Below are positions 63,412-64,000 of a DNA stretch of 64,000 nucleotides, piece after piece. The position numbers and the translations under genes are program-made. The notes beneath the pieces are model-generated. The model did not search any database. It was given only the letters and a program-made list of their open reading frames with translations, and was not told the origin of the DNA. Source of the stretch: Ensifer sp. USDA 6670 (GTDB lineage Bacteria > Pseudomonadota > Alphaproteobacteria > Rhizobiales > Rhizobiaceae); contig ATWE01000002.1 in NCBI GenBank assembly GCA_000421085.1, positions 310,001-374,000 of the forward strand. The letters run 5' to 3'. Positions within the stretch are counted from its first letter, which is position 1. Each line of letters opens with the position of its first letter.

Positions 63412-64000
63412 ATGATCGTCATGGAGATACGGGAACTCGAGGCCTTTCTTGCGGTGATGTCCACCGGTAGCATCACCGCCGCCGCCCGGCTGCTCGATCG
63501 CTCCCAGTCCCAGGTCACGCGCCTCATCCAGGACCTCGAAACCTCCGTCGGCTTCGCGCTCTTCGACCGCAACGGCCCGAAGATCACACCGAGTGACAAA
63601 GGGATCGCTTTCCATGCGGAGGCTGAACGGTTCCTGAGCGGCATCGGCCATTTGCGGGAGCGGGCAAGGACAATCGCGGAAAAGGAGCCGCAGCCGATCG
63701 AAATCGTGGCGATCCCGGCTTTCGCCAGCGGCATCATCCCTTTGGCGCTCGCGGCGTTGCCGGAAAAGCTGCTGCCGAGAAACATCCATCTGCGCAGCCT
63801 GCCGGCAGAGGCGGCGGTGCAATCGGTCTTGGCCCGCACGGCGGATTTCTGCGTCACATCTCTGCCGGCCGACCAACCGGGACTGGAAGTACACGGTGTG
63901 TTTCAGGGACCTTGCGTTGCCGCCGTGGCGCCGGATGATCCTCTTGCCGCCTGCGAAGTGATTTCGATCGCCGACCTTGCTGGACGCAACATCATTACGA
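63412..64000 (+). CDS. LysR-type regulator, partial (C-terminus outside the window)
   Basis: 196 residues to the right edge. The winged helix is at about 4-64 (IRELEAFLAVMSTGSITAAA, RLLDRSQSQVTRLIQDLE, SVGFALFDRNG), and the start of the effector domain follows (IEIVAIPAFASGIIPLALAA). ATG 63412 is used; ATG 63421 is possible. TATAAT lies at 63395-63400. The gene diverges from the octopine-dehydrogenase-family gene across 202 bases, the usual layout for a LysR regulator and its target. Confidence 0.9.
   Translation, partial: MIVMEIRELEAFLAVMSTGSITAAARLLDRSQSQVTRLIQDLETSVGFALFDRNGPKITPSDKGIAFHAEAERFLSGIGHLRERARTIAEKEPQPIEIVAIPAFASGIIPLALAALPEKLLPRNIHLRSLPAEAAVQSVLARTADFCVTSLPADQPGLEVHGVFQGPCVAAVAPDDPLAACEVISIADLAGRNIIT

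Overview
The window is GC-rich and densely coded. Its gene content points to a Rhizobiales bacterium of the Sinorhizobium/Ensifer group. The strongest marker is a complete thuR / thuEFGKAB trehalose locus in the order known from S. meliloti. Around it are solute transporters (one BCCT, three TRAP and two ABC systems), FixJ-type response regulators, a class III cyclase with TPR repeats, and short palindromic repeats typical of rhizobial genomes. I saw no rRNA, tRNA, phage, transposase or replication genes. The content suits a catabolic chromid such as pSymB; that placement is inference.

Layout. 1-2782 (minus): two-component operon with an ABC-binding-protein-like sensor kinase, a FixJ-like regulator and a second receiver cut by the window edge. 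3040-4272: membrane protein of unknown function. 4421-9474: aspartate 4-decarboxylase between two AspT-type aspartate:alanine exchangers. 9617-16023: MoxR / DUF58 / DUF4381 / BatA / BatB-TPR / BatD operon. 16170-19956: BCCT transporter facing a Tat-exported arylsulfatase. 19957-21317: mostly non-coding, repeat-bearing. 21318: SPW-repeat protein. 21793-29599: thu locus. 29621-33259: GntR regulator and TRAP operon, then a flavoprotein (33419). 34914-43937: polyol locus with sugar ABC transporter, GolD/DthD-type dehydrogenase, DhaK, DhaL, a SorC-regulator-DhaK fusion and a second DhaL. 44086-47197: small genes, a decayed gene and a cyclase-TPR protein. 47531-52932 (minus): GntR, TRAP and two DapA/NanA-family lyases. 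53069-57389: small membrane-anchored protein, then a TAXI-type TRAP system. 57397-64000: LacI regulator, NCS2 permease, amidohydrolase, TauE-like exporter, octopine-dehydrogenase-family protein and the start of a LysR regulator.

How it works together. Most modules pair an importer with one or two enzymes and a local regulator. Several control sites can be read from the sequence: a GntR-type palindrome over the -10 of the first TRAP operon, another inside the promoter spacer of the second GntR gene, and two LacI-type palindromes before the NCS2 permease. Probable LacI-family sites lie in the thuE-thuR gap.

The most unusual points are the regulator-kinase fusion in the polyol locus with no visible phosphoryl donor, the double AspT arrangement around the decarboxylase, a permease whose last 15 residues are encoded by a dispersed repeat, and a TRAP permease whose homologous N-terminus extends upstream of any normal start codon.
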